Shown here: in pieces, positions 26,666 through 36,041 of the stretch
How the letters are laid out: each line of letters opens with the position of its first letter
Position numbering within the stretch: position 1 is the stretch's first letter
Program-made: the position numbers and the translations under genes
Notes under the pieces: model-generated
The model's input: the letters and a program-made list of their open reading frames with translations, nothing else
Database searches by the model: none
Told to the model about the DNA's origin: nothing
DNA from: Natrinema marinum
GTDB lineage: Archaea; Halobacteriota; Halobacteria; Halobacteriales; Natrialbaceae
Assembly: GCF_024296685.1 (NCBI RefSeq)
Contig: NZ_CP100763.1
Span: forward strand, 2,728,001 to 2,792,000
Direction of reading: 5' to 3'
Length of the DNA stretch: 64,000 nt

Positions 26666-29052
26666 AAGCAGATTTCCCGTCGTCCATTGATCCGAGAGTC
26701 AAGTTTCTGGATCGCTACACGGTCTGGGATATTATCCGGATCAGCATCCTGGCTTCCATTGGCTGGCTTCTCGCGGAGTCTGCCGGAGCCACCATCGGTA
26801 TCTTTCTCGGGTTCTTGCTTACTGAGTTCAAGCCCGGTGGCAAAACCCTCGATGCTTACCTCATTGACGCTGTCAAGCGGATAACGACCGCCCCCACTGT
26901 CTCCAGCCCAGAACTAAGGAAACTCGTAGATGGAACAGTTATTTTGGATGATGATACCGTTCTCGGAATTGTTCGAGTCTCTTCCCATGACTTAGATTAT
27001 GCCTCGGAACCAGAAAGAAGAGCAAACCGCGATACAGTCTCGGAACTGCTGAACGGCGTTGATTACCCTGTAGAAATCTATTCCCAGCAACGACTTGTTG
27101 ACCTGTCGGAATACCAGGGAACCAATGGATCAACGGTCACAACCGACCACTATGTCATCGTAAAGTCATCCAGACAGACGTTGGCTGAAAATCACCGTGA
27201 GGTGAAACGACGGGGCACAGAAGTTCGGAGCCTATTGACCGCAGGCGACCTCTACGCCGAATCTTTGACCGGAGCAGAGTTGAAGGCCGCCGTCGAGAAC
27301 CTCTACCTTGGCAAGCTACACCTTTCCCGGAAAGGGTTCGAGACCGAGTATGGCCAGAAACGGGTCTGTCGTATGCTCTACATCGACGAATACCCCGGTC
27401 AGCTACCGCTCGGATGGATAGCCGAGGTATTGAACCAGCAGAATCCCGGACTGATAGATATAGTCCAAGACGTAAAGCCAGTCTCCAACTACCAGCGGAA
27501 CTGGATGGACCGGATGCTCGCCCGGGTACGAACAGAAATATCTGCTACATGGAGGCCGTCACGCCAGGCAAATCTCCGGGAACAAGAACTCGGCATAGAG
27601 CAACGGATGAATGCTGAGGCAAGCGGAGAAACACTGGTCAATCACGGAATCTATGTCATCGCTCGTGGCGAAACAAGTAGTGAAGCCGATAAAACCATGG
27701 ACGCAGTCAAGTCCGTTCTAAACAGGCACCGTGTGGAGACCCGTGAACCACGGTATTCTAACCAAGCCGTGAAGGCTATCTCAGCCTTCCACCGCTGTAG
27801 ATTCGACGAGTCAGAGATCGTTCCCGGAGACTCCGCGGCCACGGGATTCAGCTTCGGTACTAAGGACAGTATAGAAGCCGGCGGAATTAAGGTGGGTGAC
27901 CATCGGAACGATTCCCCTGTAATTCTGGACCGGTTTTCCTGGGACGCAAGTCACATCACCGTTATGGGTAAGAATGGCTCTGGAAAGACCTACTGGACCG
28001 GTCTAACCTTGGTTCGGTCTGCCGTAGCCTATGATGATCTTGAGATATATATTGTCGACCCGAAGAAAGGCGACTACAGCGATATCGTTGATGCGCTAGG
28101 CGGCGAAACCGTGTTCGTCAGCCAAGCGGACTTCAATGGAAACGGGAATGACGTGGTTCGGTTCACGGTCGAAGATCCTTCACGGGATAACACGGAGAAA
28201 TTAGCTGAGACGGTACGATATATCCATCGTCAGGCCTCGAAGACCGATAGGAAGACACTGGTGGTTATAGACGAAGCTCACCGTGTCACCACGAAAGGCA
28301 ACAGGATCTATCAAGACGGCGTTCAGGCACTCTCGAACTTGATCCGTGAAACCCGGCATAAAAACGTGGCTGCAACACTCGTCACACAGAACGCCGACGA
28401 GTTCACACGGTCCAACGAGGGCAGAAACATTCTACGGAACGTCGACTGCAACCTCTTCTTCAAGCAGAAAGATGTCGCTAGCCAAGTCACCGACTTCTTC
28501 CAACTTTCCGAAAAACAAAGTGTTGAACTCCGGAAACTTAGAACCGGAAATAGTCTACCGTTCAGTGAGGCAATTGTTAAGGGACCAGTTGATACCCGTA
28601 TCAGAGTCCAAGCCAGTCAGGAGGAACACCGTCTGCTTGAAAACGGTGAAAACCGAGACATGATGCTTCCATCACTGGATTCTGCTGGTTCCGTAGAACC
28701 TCGGACTGAGGAAAACGGAGAGAAGAGAAGTCGAACCGACGGCGGCCACGAAACCATATCAACCGATAACACGGACCCAGAATCCACCGAAGAGTACGGG
28801 TTCCTGAAGCTGATCGGATTCGTTCTGGGAGCTCCAATCGGTTTGTTCGAGTACGGCTTACTTGCTGGATTCCCCGTAGCTACGGCTCTCTACTGGAATA
28901 ACATGTTGACGTCGGTTCTTCCAATAGGGTTGCCTCTCAACGGGACACTGGTCGATATCCTCGCAGTTTGGACAGCTACCCTCATAGCGGCCGAACTTCT
29001 CTGGATACTGCTCTTGAGCGTAGAAAACTGGCTGGCACAGCCCAGGAGGTAA
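26659..29052 (+). CDS. VirB4-like transfer ATPase
   Basis: A 797-residue protein. Two N-terminal membrane segments (about 25-60) resemble a fused VirB3 part, a ~350-residue VirB4 N-terminal domain follows, then Walker A MGKNGSGKT at 436-444 and Walker B LVVIDEAH at 534-541. Two or three more membrane segments close the protein (about 710-790). VirB4 ATPases power pilus and DNA transfer across the cell envelope. It is coupled to the VirB6-like gene and followed after 4 bp by the next gene. The combination indicates conjugation-like transfer of the element. Confidence 0.8.
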   Translation: MVKADFPSSIDPRVKFLDRYTVWDIIRISILASIGWLLAESAGATIGIFLGFLLTEFKPGGKTLDAYLIDAVKRITTAPTVSSPELRKLVDGTVILDDDTVLGIVRVSSHDLDYASEPERRANRDTVSELLNGVDYPVEIYSQQRLVDLSEYQGTNGSTVTTDHYVIVKSSRQTLAENHREVKRRGTEVRSLLTAGDLYAESLTGAELKAAVENLYLGKLHLSRKGFETEYGQKRVCRMLYIDEYPGQLPLGWIAEVLNQQNPGLIDIVQDVKPVSNYQRNWMDRMLARVRTEISATWRPSRQANLREQELGIEQRMNAEASGETLVNHGIYVIARGETSSEADKTMDAVKSVLNRHRVETREPRYSNQAVKAISAFHRCRFDESEIVPGDSAATGFSFGTKDSIEAGGIKVGDHRNDSPVILDRFSWDASHITVMGKNGSGKTYWTGLTLVRSAVAYDDLEIYIVDPKKGDYSDIVDALGGETVFVSQADFNGNGNDVVRFTVEDPSRDNTEKLAETVRYIHRQASKTDRKTLVVIDEAHRVTTKGNRIYQDGVQALSNLIRETRHKNVAATLVTQNADEFTRSNEGRNILRNVDCNLFFKQKDVASQVTDFFQLSEKQSVELRKLRTGNSLPFSEAIVKGPVDTRIRVQASQEEHRLLENGENRDMMLPSLDSAGSVEPRTEENGEKRSRTDGGHETISTDNTDPESTEEYGFLKLIGFVLGAPIGLFEYGLLAGFPVATALYWNNMLTSVLPIGLPLNGTLVDILAVWTATLIAAELLWILLLSVENWLAQPRR

Positions 29053-29056
29053 GTCG

Positions 29057-30028
29057 ATGGGGATTTTCTCAGGCGTCGGCAACAGCTACGTGACACTCGA
29101 CGAGGCTACAGAGAAACAGCTTGGGCAGCCCTCAGAGCGTTTTCTGACCGCTCAAGTCCAACTACCGTTTGACACTGAGCTACCCGCCACGCTTGATCGG
29201 TTTGTGAAGGGGATCACGGAGTACCAGACACAGTTGCTCGGACTGAAGAACACCTCGCCGACCGTTGCTTTCGAAATCCAGCGGTTTGACCCAACCAGAA
29301 TCCGGCTACAGTTCGCGGTTCAGTCAAGTCGATTAGACAGGAAGGTTCGAACCCATCTCCTCGAGCAGATCCCTGGAATCAACTTTAAAGAAGGGACTAC
29401 CAAGCTTCCTCTGTCAGACAGCGTTTCTGTCGGTGTCGGAGTTCTAACCCTCCGTAGAAAGGATGTCTACCCATTAGAGACTGAGTTTGAAAGACCGCCG
29501 ATCAACTCAGTCATTACACCACTGCACCCTGATGCGATGCGCGACACCAGTATAGTCATCCAGATCCTATTCAAGCCCATGGCAGGGAACCCGGTTGGGA
29601 AACGTATCTGGCATCGGGAAGCATCAAAAGAGAGCCGGAATCTTCGGAGCGAGAAGGTAGGATTGCTTCCTTGGAATGACCGGGATGCAACTCCGCGTGA
29701 AAAGCACCAAGCACGCCGCGTCGACGAAAAAGCGGGAAGCCCTCGGTTCAAAGTATCAGCCAGGATACTAGCGGTTGGCGCGGATGAGTATACAGCCAGC
29801 AGAATTAAGGAGGTCTCTGGTGGTTTTAATGTATTCGCTAGCTCGGATACCGGCCAGTCGTTCAGAACCACTACGGTTCGAAGTTTACGAAAATCTCCTA
29901 TTTACAGGGCTGTAGAAGCTGTTAGAGACCGGAGCTTCAGTCATTCATTCCAGCTCTCGACTCAAGAGCTCGCAGCTCTAGTCTCAATCCCGGACCGTGA
30001 ACAAGAAAACTTGATAAAGACTGTATGA
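29057..30028 (+). CDS. transfer-operon protein, VirD4 partner
   Basis: A 323-residue soluble protein with no Walker motifs. The sequence (TVAFEIQRFDPTRIRLQFAV; FKVSARILAVGADEY) resembles the N-terminal module that precedes the ATPase in some archaeal TraG/HerA-type proteins, here encoded separately. Its stop overlaps the VirD4-like ATG (ATGA), so the two are made together and may form one functional unit. The relationship to known families is only by pattern. Confidence 0.5.
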   Translation: MGIFSGVGNSYVTLDEATEKQLGQPSERFLTAQVQLPFDTELPATLDRFVKGITEYQTQLLGLKNTSPTVAFEIQRFDPTRIRLQFAVQSSRLDRKVRTHLLEQIPGINFKEGTTKLPLSDSVSVGVGVLTLRRKDVYPLETEFERPPINSVITPLHPDAMRDTSIVIQILFKPMAGNPVGKRIWHREASKESRNLRSEKVGLLPWNDRDATPREKHQARRVDEKAGSPRFKVSARILAVGADEYTASRIKEVSGGFNVFASSDTGQSFRTTTVRSLRKSPIYRAVEAVRDRSFSHSFQLSTQELAALVSIPDREQENLIKTV

Positions 30029-32160
30029 AGCCCAGTGAGACACGGAAGCTGATCAGAAACTCCAAGAATTCCAATGTAACGCACATAGGTTCCCGGACCA
30101 GCATCCTCGGAGTGGAAAAGAACGTCTCCATCAAGGATAAACACCGCATCAAACACGTTCTGACAACTGGAGCTAACGGCACCGGTAAAACCAAGGAACT
30201 TCTACACGTCGCGTTACAGGACACTCAGAAAGGCCGTGGACTCGTCATCATCAACCCTAAGGGAAAACTCATCGACGAATACCTGGCTAAAATCCCTGAA
30301 AATCGGTACGACGATCTAATCTATGTCAACCCTTCGGAGCAACCGATCACCGGGATCAACGTCCTCGAAACCTATATCGGAGCAACCGGCTCGCTTGCAG
30401 CGAAAACCAATCAGACAGAACTCATCGTATCAAATCTTATTCAGTTATTTAAGAGACGTACCGACAACTGGGGCGCAAGATTCGGAAGAGTGCTCGCCAC
30501 ACTGCTTCGCGCTGGAATCGATGCCAACATCGAACACCAATCCGGATACACGCTTTTCGACATAAAGCACTGCGCCACCGACGACGACAAACTCAAAGAC
30601 CTAATCGATGATACCGAAGATCCCGAACTCCGCTCACAGCTGGTCAACATCAAGAACAACCTCTCAGACCGTGAGCTCGAACCACTTGTCCGACGATTAA
30701 ACGACTTTACTGAAAACAAAACCGTTAGACATGTGATCAACCGGGAAAAGAGCGATATCGACTTTCAAGAAGTACTGAGCCACCAGAAAATACTGTTAAT
30801 CGACGCCCGTGAAGGAGAAGTCGGAACCACGGTAACCGAACTGTTGACTTCAATAGTGATTACGAAGCTTTGGGCTGCCGCACAAGCAAGGTACTACCAA
30901 AACAACGATGTCTATGATCCTTTCTTTCTGTTCATCGATGAACTTCAAACGTTCCCGAGCGAGGGCACCCATTTTGCAGAGATTCTGAGTAAAGCCCGGG
31001 AATATGGCTTAGGCTGCTGGTTTGCCACCCAGTATCTCTCTCAGCTGCCCCGTGCTATGCGTGACGCAGCTTCGAACAACTGCAGAACCAAACTTGTCTT
31101 CGACCCTTCAGGATCGGAAGATCTTCCCAAACTCAAAAGGATGCTTCGCGGCACCGATCAGAGACAGATGACTGCCTTGGGCGACTATCGCGCCATTGTT
31201 CAATCGCCAGGAACTCATCGTCGACAGACCGCTACCATTGTGGACACCTACCCACCCTGGGAGACTGACAACGTCGATATCGGCCAACTTAAACAAGCCG
31301 CCACATCTGCTACCGCACCCGACTCAATACTTGAAGACCTCGTTGTGGGAACCAGTGGGAATGCGGGCGGAAGGAGACATACCGAACTGCTGTCGATGGC
31401 GAAGAGTGAGTTAGCAGAACGCGGTCTCCGCGTAAAGGATCTCCACCAAGAAGTAGGGGACGACAAGCCGGACGCATACGTCTACCTCCCGGACGGCTCC
31501 GTAGCCCATCTGGAAGTAGAATACCACACACTCTCCAAACCGGCAAAAACTCTCACAAACCTTCAGAGAGCCCATGAACGGGACCGTGAATGTATCTTCG
31601 TCGTTGAAGAAGGTCACGTCAAGAAGCTTGTCAACATCCTCTCTGACCCAGTTAACCGACAAGGCAGACAGCACGAGGATGACAAGGGTCCGTTCAGCTA
31701 CTACATTGATGAAGGGGGAGAACCGTTTACCGATGTCGAGTGGGTAGAGAATTCCGACTACAGGATTCTGGAAGTCTCCGAAGATGGACTCACTCTCAAC
31801 AACCCTTCTGATGAAGTGAGTGCTGAAGACAGCCAGTACGACACCACAGAAACACAGAATTCCGAGAATCGGTTTGAAGACCTTAGAGAGATTGACCAGA
31901 CCGTCCTCAGTTGTATCAAAAAGGGTAAGCATGATGTCCAGCAGATCACCTCCACTACCGGTCTCCCGAACCACAAGGTCAATTACAGCTTCAGAAAACT
32001 TGCAGAACTCGGGTTGATAACCGTTGAGAAACCAGATGAGCCTGTTGAGCGGATAATTGATGGACAGAAACGGGTGTTCCAGGTAAAAGTCGCTGAGCTA
32101 ACGCCAAAAGCCGAAGCCGGGTTTGAATCAGGTGGCTCTATTGAAACTCTTAATCAGTGA
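30025..32160 (+). CDS. VirD4/TraG-like coupling ATPase with C-terminal extras
   Basis: A 711-residue protein with Walker A GANGTGKT at 50-57, an INPKGKLIDEYL segment, Walker B FLFIDELQ at 301-308 and FATQYLSQLP, matching TraG/VirD4 coupling proteins that dock DNA to the transfer channel. There is no N-terminal membrane anchor; the upstream gene may provide the missing part. After residue 470 comes a PDAYVYLPDGSVAHLEVEYH stretch, similar to the nuclease-like tail of the HerA gene at 9.5 kb, then a winged helix (VQQITSTTGLPNHKVNYSF). It ends the transfer operon. Confidence 0.78.
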   Translation: MKPSETRKLIRNSKNSNVTHIGSRTSILGVEKNVSIKDKHRIKHVLTTGANGTGKTKELLHVALQDTQKGRGLVIINPKGKLIDEYLAKIPENRYDDLIYVNPSEQPITGINVLETYIGATGSLAAKTNQTELIVSNLIQLFKRRTDNWGARFGRVLATLLRAGIDANIEHQSGYTLFDIKHCATDDDKLKDLIDDTEDPELRSQLVNIKNNLSDRELEPLVRRLNDFTENKTVRHVINREKSDIDFQEVLSHQKILLIDAREGEVGTTVTELLTSIVITKLWAAAQARYYQNNDVYDPFFLFIDELQTFPSEGTHFAEILSKAREYGLGCWFATQYLSQLPRAMRDAASNNCRTKLVFDPSGSEDLPKLKRMLRGTDQRQMTALGDYRAIVQSPGTHRRQTATIVDTYPPWETDNVDIGQLKQAATSATAPDSILEDLVVGTSGNAGGRRHTELLSMAKSELAERGLRVKDLHQEVGDDKPDAYVYLPDGSVAHLEVEYHTLSKPAKTLTNLQRAHERDRECIFVVEEGHVKKLVNILSDPVNRQGRQHEDDKGPFSYYIDEGGEPFTDVEWVENSDYRILEVSEDGLTLNNPSDEVSAEDSQYDTTETQNSENRFEDLREIDQTVLSCIKKGKHDVQQITSTTGLPNHKVNYSFRKLAELGLITVEKPDEPVERIIDGQKRVFQVKVAELTPKAEAGFESGGSIETLNQ

Positions 32161-32291
32161 TATTTTGGCGAGAGTGTGCTGAATAGAGTGCGCATATTCA
32201 GCAAGGCCCGAAATCACCATCGGAATTATATTGGGGGGATAATAGCAAAAGAGAAGATTGGCAAAGCCCCGAGACAATGGTGATCAGCTAT

Positions 32292-33287
32292 TTATCGTGG
32301 TACTCCAGGAATCCACCCTTGATTAGGACTAGTCGCGTTCACTGATGCATGTAGGACTCCCGGCCAGTCTTCTAACTGAGATTTAACTTCACTTTGGGTG
32401 AAATCATCATTCTCTCCGTCCAAGGTGACCTCTAAAATCATTCGACGTTCCCTGTTTTGAAGATTCAGTTCTTCAACTACTCGACTAAGAACAGCTTCAA
32501 TGTCGTCATCGTGATCAACGCTAACGGTTATATCGTTCCAAGGCCGCGCTGGTACGAAGTATTTTGTTGAATTGATACTCTCCTGTGTGGTTTCATGAAG
32601 AAAAACACTCGGAGAATAATCCCGATATCTTCTATGGATTCGTGCAGGGGTTCCTGAATAGAAGATATCAGTTCTATGAATCGGATAGTGCTTTCTTTTG
32701 TGTAGTTCTCCGCATAACATTACATCTACATCGAAGGGCACTGGTTTCAAAAGTTGGAATGGCCAATAGGCGTTATCTTTGCCTACATAATTGTATTTAT
32801 GAACCATCATATGCGTGCAAAGTGCGGTGTACGTATCATCAGGTGGAGGGCTGAAAGAGAGGTTATCATCCACTAGATCGCTTAAATTCTCATGGTGGAC
32901 TCCATATAATACGAGATCATCACTAACGGAAGTCGGATGACTATCTAATCGTTCAGCATGAGTATTCTGTATAAGTCGGTCTACACCGGGAGTATTTCTC
33001 TTTCCTGGAGGATGATCGTGGTCACCATGAATCAGATAGACCGGAACAAAAGGGCCATCTCTTTTTGAGCTTAAGTCCGAAACTAAGTCAATCGTTGACT
33101 CAACAGTATCATCACTTGGGTATTCATGATCATAGATGTCACCAGTGATTACAAGCGCATCTACCTCTCGACGCAGGCAACCATCGACAATTTGGTGGAA
33201 CGCATCAAAAATATCAATACGTCTTTCTGGGAGCTGATATTGGCCTTTTCCAAGATGAAGATCAGCAGTGTGGACAATTTCAGTCAC
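32292..33287 (-). CDS. Mre11/SbcD-like nuclease
   Basis: A 331-residue calcineurin-like phosphoesterase with the Mre11 motif series: D9-L-H11 in ADLHLG, GDIYD at 49-53, an HGDHD box (usually GNHD) and GELHKRKHY (usually GHxH). Mre11 enzymes cut DNA ends and hairpins with two metal ions. It lacks a Rad50/SbcC gene beside it, and the GDHD and GELH changes suggest it has drifted from the housekeeping enzyme. It lies after the transfer operon in the opposite direction. Confidence 0.7.
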   Translation of the reverse strand: MTEIVHTADLHLGKGQYQLPERRIDIFDAFHQIVDGCLRREVDALVITGDIYDHEYPSDDTVESTIDLVSDLSSKRDGPFVPVYLIHGDHDHPPGKRNTPGVDRLIQNTHAERLDSHPTSVSDDLVLYGVHHENLSDLVDDNLSFSPPPDDTYTALCTHMMVHKYNYVGKDNAYWPFQLLKPVPFDVDVMLCGELHKRKHYPIHRTDIFYSGTPARIHRRYRDYSPSVFLHETTQESINSTKYFVPARPWNDITVSVDHDDDIEAVLSRVVEELNLQNRERRMILEVTLDGENDDFTQSEVKSQLEDWPGVLHASVNATSPNQGWIPGVPR

Positions 33288-33369
33288 ATTTGGTAATCGT
33301 GTGATATTCGTGTTCGTCTGGTAAAATACACTCGGTGACCGTCACCGGTTAGCATTTGTGATCGGGTAC

Positions 33370-33702
33370 TTAGTTGATGTACGTTACATCATTTTCGCCG
33401 TCATCAGGGAGATAGCTCGTGATGAAGTCATCTGTGAAGTGTCCCCACGGGTTCACGTCTGGATGCCATGTATCGCGATGAGCGTCACAGTCATCTCCAT
33501 CATCCTCATCACAAACGGCGTGCCCGGTGAACGGTTCCGGCTGACGATAATTACTTCTAAGAGGGTGTTTAGCTAAGATTGATTTCTTCCAATTCCTTTC
33601 TACGCATTCACGGGAAACGCGCCCATCTTCCGTAATTTCGCAGTAGTCATTCACCCACGTAATCCTTCCGTCTTTCTTAAGCCGGTCGTTAGGATAGTTC
33701 AT
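33370..33702 (-). CDS. small unknown protein, Cys/His/Asp-rich
   Basis: A 110-residue protein starting MNYPNDRLKKDGRITWVND. The centre has AVCDEDDGDDCDAHRDTWHPDVNPWGH, rich in Cys, His and Asp and able to bind metal. No known family is recognised. It stands alone between the Mre11-like gene and the next leftward gene. Confidence 0.5.
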   Translation of the reverse strand: MNYPNDRLKKDGRITWVNDYCEITEDGRVSRECVERNWKKSILAKHPLRSNYRQPEPFTGHAVCDEDDGDDCDAHRDTWHPDVNPWGHFTDDFITSYLPDDGENDVTYIN

Positions 33703-33814
33703 ACCGTTTATGTGTCCTTTTTTCAGTTCACAGTGTCTTCTGCCGTTCTATGCATCCACGTTCGATAGGATCGAGGACTGACTTTCTCTGTAACAACACA
33801 TCCAGTTAGGAAGG

Positions 33815-34249
33815 CTAGTCACTCTCCACCTCTTCTGTCTCTCCCTTGTTCTCGTTCTTCTGGTTGTTCAGCTTCGATGCACGTTTTGAATCATCAACTA
33901 TCTGTTCAATACCATCCTTCTCTGCCTCTACTTGGAGAATGTCTTTGGCCCGGTCAAGACCGACCTGTTGGATGAGGTCGTCAATCTCGTTGAGGCGTTC
34001 TTCTCGTTGTTTCTTCCGCGCTACGGTCGCCATCTTCTCGTACGCTTCTATCACTCGCTGGGTGACATCTTCGTCGGGAGACAGAGTAGGAGCTGATTGC
34101 CCGAACCGTCCGTTGTCCTGAAAATGGCAAGGTCTTACCTTGTACTCGCCGGTATCTTTGTTCTTGACCGCCTGTACCTCTGCGTGGCCGTCGCCGGTTC
34201 CCCAGCTCTCCACTTCTTCTCGGTTAATCACTTCGTATGACGCCATTTC
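33815..34249 (-). CDS. unknown charged helical protein
   Basis: About 144 residues if started at the ATG at 34249; an ATG two codons later (34243) is equally likely. An N-terminal beta-rich part (VQAVKNKDTGEYKVRPCHF) is followed by Glu/Lys-rich helices (EKMATVARKKQREERLNEID) and an acidic tail ending EEVESD. No family is recognised. The longer frame reaching 34393 adds hydrophobic, unlikely residues. Confidence 0.5.
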   Translation of the reverse strand, partial: EMASYEVINREEVESWGTGDGHAEVQAVKNKDTGEYKVRPCHFQDNGRFGQSAPTLSPDEDVTQRVIEAYEKMATVARKKQREERLNEIDDLIQQVGLDRAKDILQVEAEKDGIEQIVDDSKRASKLNNQKNENKGETEEVESD

Positions 34250-34539
34250 CATTTCCACATATACCACTAATTCCACTAAAGTTTTTCGTTGAGTTGCAGC
34301 CTCGATAGGGAAACTTGTGACCAGCATCGCTTGACCACGGAGGCAGAATGGCATCGAGATTACAGAGAAGAAGACCTCACCACCGGCACTCATGTCTCAT
34401 GAGGCACTCGTTGACTGCGGTCGGTGGATTGAGGACAGGCATACCCCTTTGGTAGCTTAAGTCACTCACACACACGCCACCCAACAATCATCTATTCACG
34501 AGTCGAATCAGTCAGTGATTACCCCCCTTACGATTCACT

Positions 34540-35595
34540 ATGGATGAGGACATTCCCAAAGAACTAATCGAGGAAGCGGTCTCGAACCCCAAGAACGATG
34601 TTGACGCCGATCTATCCGACAAGACCATCGTCTACTTCGACCAGAAGGCTTGGGGCGCGACATGGGAGGCCACGAACTCCTCGGATGCCGACAATGTCTC
34701 TCTCGACACACTGACCAAACGTTCCGGCGACGAATTGGATTTCGTCTACCCGTTCTCAATAGAGAACCTGATCGAAACTACCTCAGCGAGTGATCTGGAA
34801 TTCAAGACCAACCTGTTCGACACGATGATGGACTTGTCGGGGAACCGCTCTATCAGGAACTATCTGGACGTGTTTGATCACGAGGTGCGGCGCTACCTCT
34901 GTGAGTGGCATGAGCTACTGCCCGGGCTGGACACGCGGTCGTTCGTCTTCGATGAGGGTCTCGTCCATGTCGGTGGCGACTGGAGGATCAAAGCAGAGGG
35001 AGATATGGAGGTTCCGGAAGGTTTCGAGGAGGAGTTCGAGAAGGTACTCAAGGACGAGGAGATTAACCGAAGACTGCTCCAGAGTCGGGCGCTGAGCGAG
35101 GAAGCACCTGGAGTTTCGGATGAGGAGAGAAGGGAGTACAAGGAACGGTACCGAGAGAACGTGCAAGAGGCGGATGGAGAGCTAGATCCTGATAGTGACG
35201 AAGACAGGAGACTGTACCTCGCTGATGTCTTCGCCGAACGAATGATGCCCGACCTTAGGCAGTACGCCTTCGAACTGGGGTTCCATCCGGCAGAGCCGGT
35301 GATGACAGACCCCTATCAGCGGTCATTCGAGGCCTTTTTCCAGCAATTTCCGGCGTTCTACACGTACGCAACTCTATGCTTCGCCGCCGATGCTCGAAGG
35401 AACAACGACCCTGAATTCAACGACGTTCTTGACATCAGCCAACTGGCTGTGGCTACACCATACGCTGACATAGTCGTGACCGAGCAGTTCTTCGGTGGGA
35501 TGCTATACCGGTTCGGGATCAACGAGGCATTTGGAACGGATATCTTTACTGATGTGAGCGAGTTCGAGTCCTTCCTACGAGAGCGGCTTGATTGA
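34540..35595 (+). CDS. possible PIN-like nuclease domain protein
   Basis: A 351-residue acidic protein. TIVYFDQKAWGATWE at 29-43 resembles the first strand and Asp of PIN-like nucleases, and FNDVLDISQLAVATPYADIVVTEQFF near 288-313 resembles the second acid cluster and the PYxD..vT(D/E) end motif. The middle is a helical insertion with dense Glu. PIN domains cut RNA and serve as toxins and defence effectors. The gene stands alone with its own 145-bp upstream gap. The fold assignment is by pattern and moderately sure. Confidence 0.5.
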   Translation: MDEDIPKELIEEAVSNPKNDVDADLSDKTIVYFDQKAWGATWEATNSSDADNVSLDTLTKRSGDELDFVYPFSIENLIETTSASDLEFKTNLFDTMMDLSGNRSIRNYLDVFDHEVRRYLCEWHELLPGLDTRSFVFDEGLVHVGGDWRIKAEGDMEVPEGFEEEFEKVLKDEEINRRLLQSRALSEEAPGVSDEERREYKERYRENVQEADGELDPDSDEDRRLYLADVFAERMMPDLRQYAFELGFHPAEPVMTDPYQRSFEAFFQQFPAFYTYATLCFAADARRNNDPEFNDVLDISQLAVATPYADIVVTEQFFGGMLYRFGINEAFGTDIFTDVSEFESFLRERLD

Positions 35596-35674
35596 GTGGT
35601 CTAGCTCTCCTATGGTGTTCGTGATCGGTGACCCCGGAACCCCTCTCACTCCGACTCGACGTGCAGCACCTCAT

Positions 35675-35985
35675 CTACCGCGGGGTCGACGGCCCCTCGC
35701 ACGAGCAGTCGGGGCACTCACGGAGTTCGCCGTCCTCGCACACGCCCGTGTAAATGACCTCGCCACCGCGGTCGCAGTTCGCGTGAACGACCGGTATCAG
35801 TCGTTCAACACCTCTTCATCCCACTCTCGGAGTTTCTCGTGACGCTTCTCTTAGGACAGGACGGTGGGGGAACCACGCTCCGAGACCTTGTACGACTGGC
35901 CGCATTCCGGGCAGTAGAAGATTTCCACGGAGACGTTGGTAATGAGGCTGACCCGACTGTCGCACGCCGAACATATCATTTTCAC
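35675..35985 (-). pseudogene. decayed zinc-ribbon gene
   Basis: Starting at a GTG/ATG pair (35985/35979), a 42-residue reading frame encodes CSACDSR..YCPECGQS, a good zinc ribbon, and ends at a TAA at 35851-35853. The same frame continues with a protein-like stretch, EKRHEKLREWDEEVLND, before a second stop. A shifted frame then carries HANCDRGG..CEDGELRECPDCSCE to a stop at 35675. The three parts together look like one gene broken by a nonsense change and a frameshift. The segment is more GC-rich than its neighbours. Alternatively the first part alone is a working zinc micro-protein. Confidence 0.5.
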
Positions 35986-36041
35986 CGTCGGTATAGGTGA
36001 TCGATGCGCGAGTTACCAAATAAACGCCAGCCTGCGGGCTA

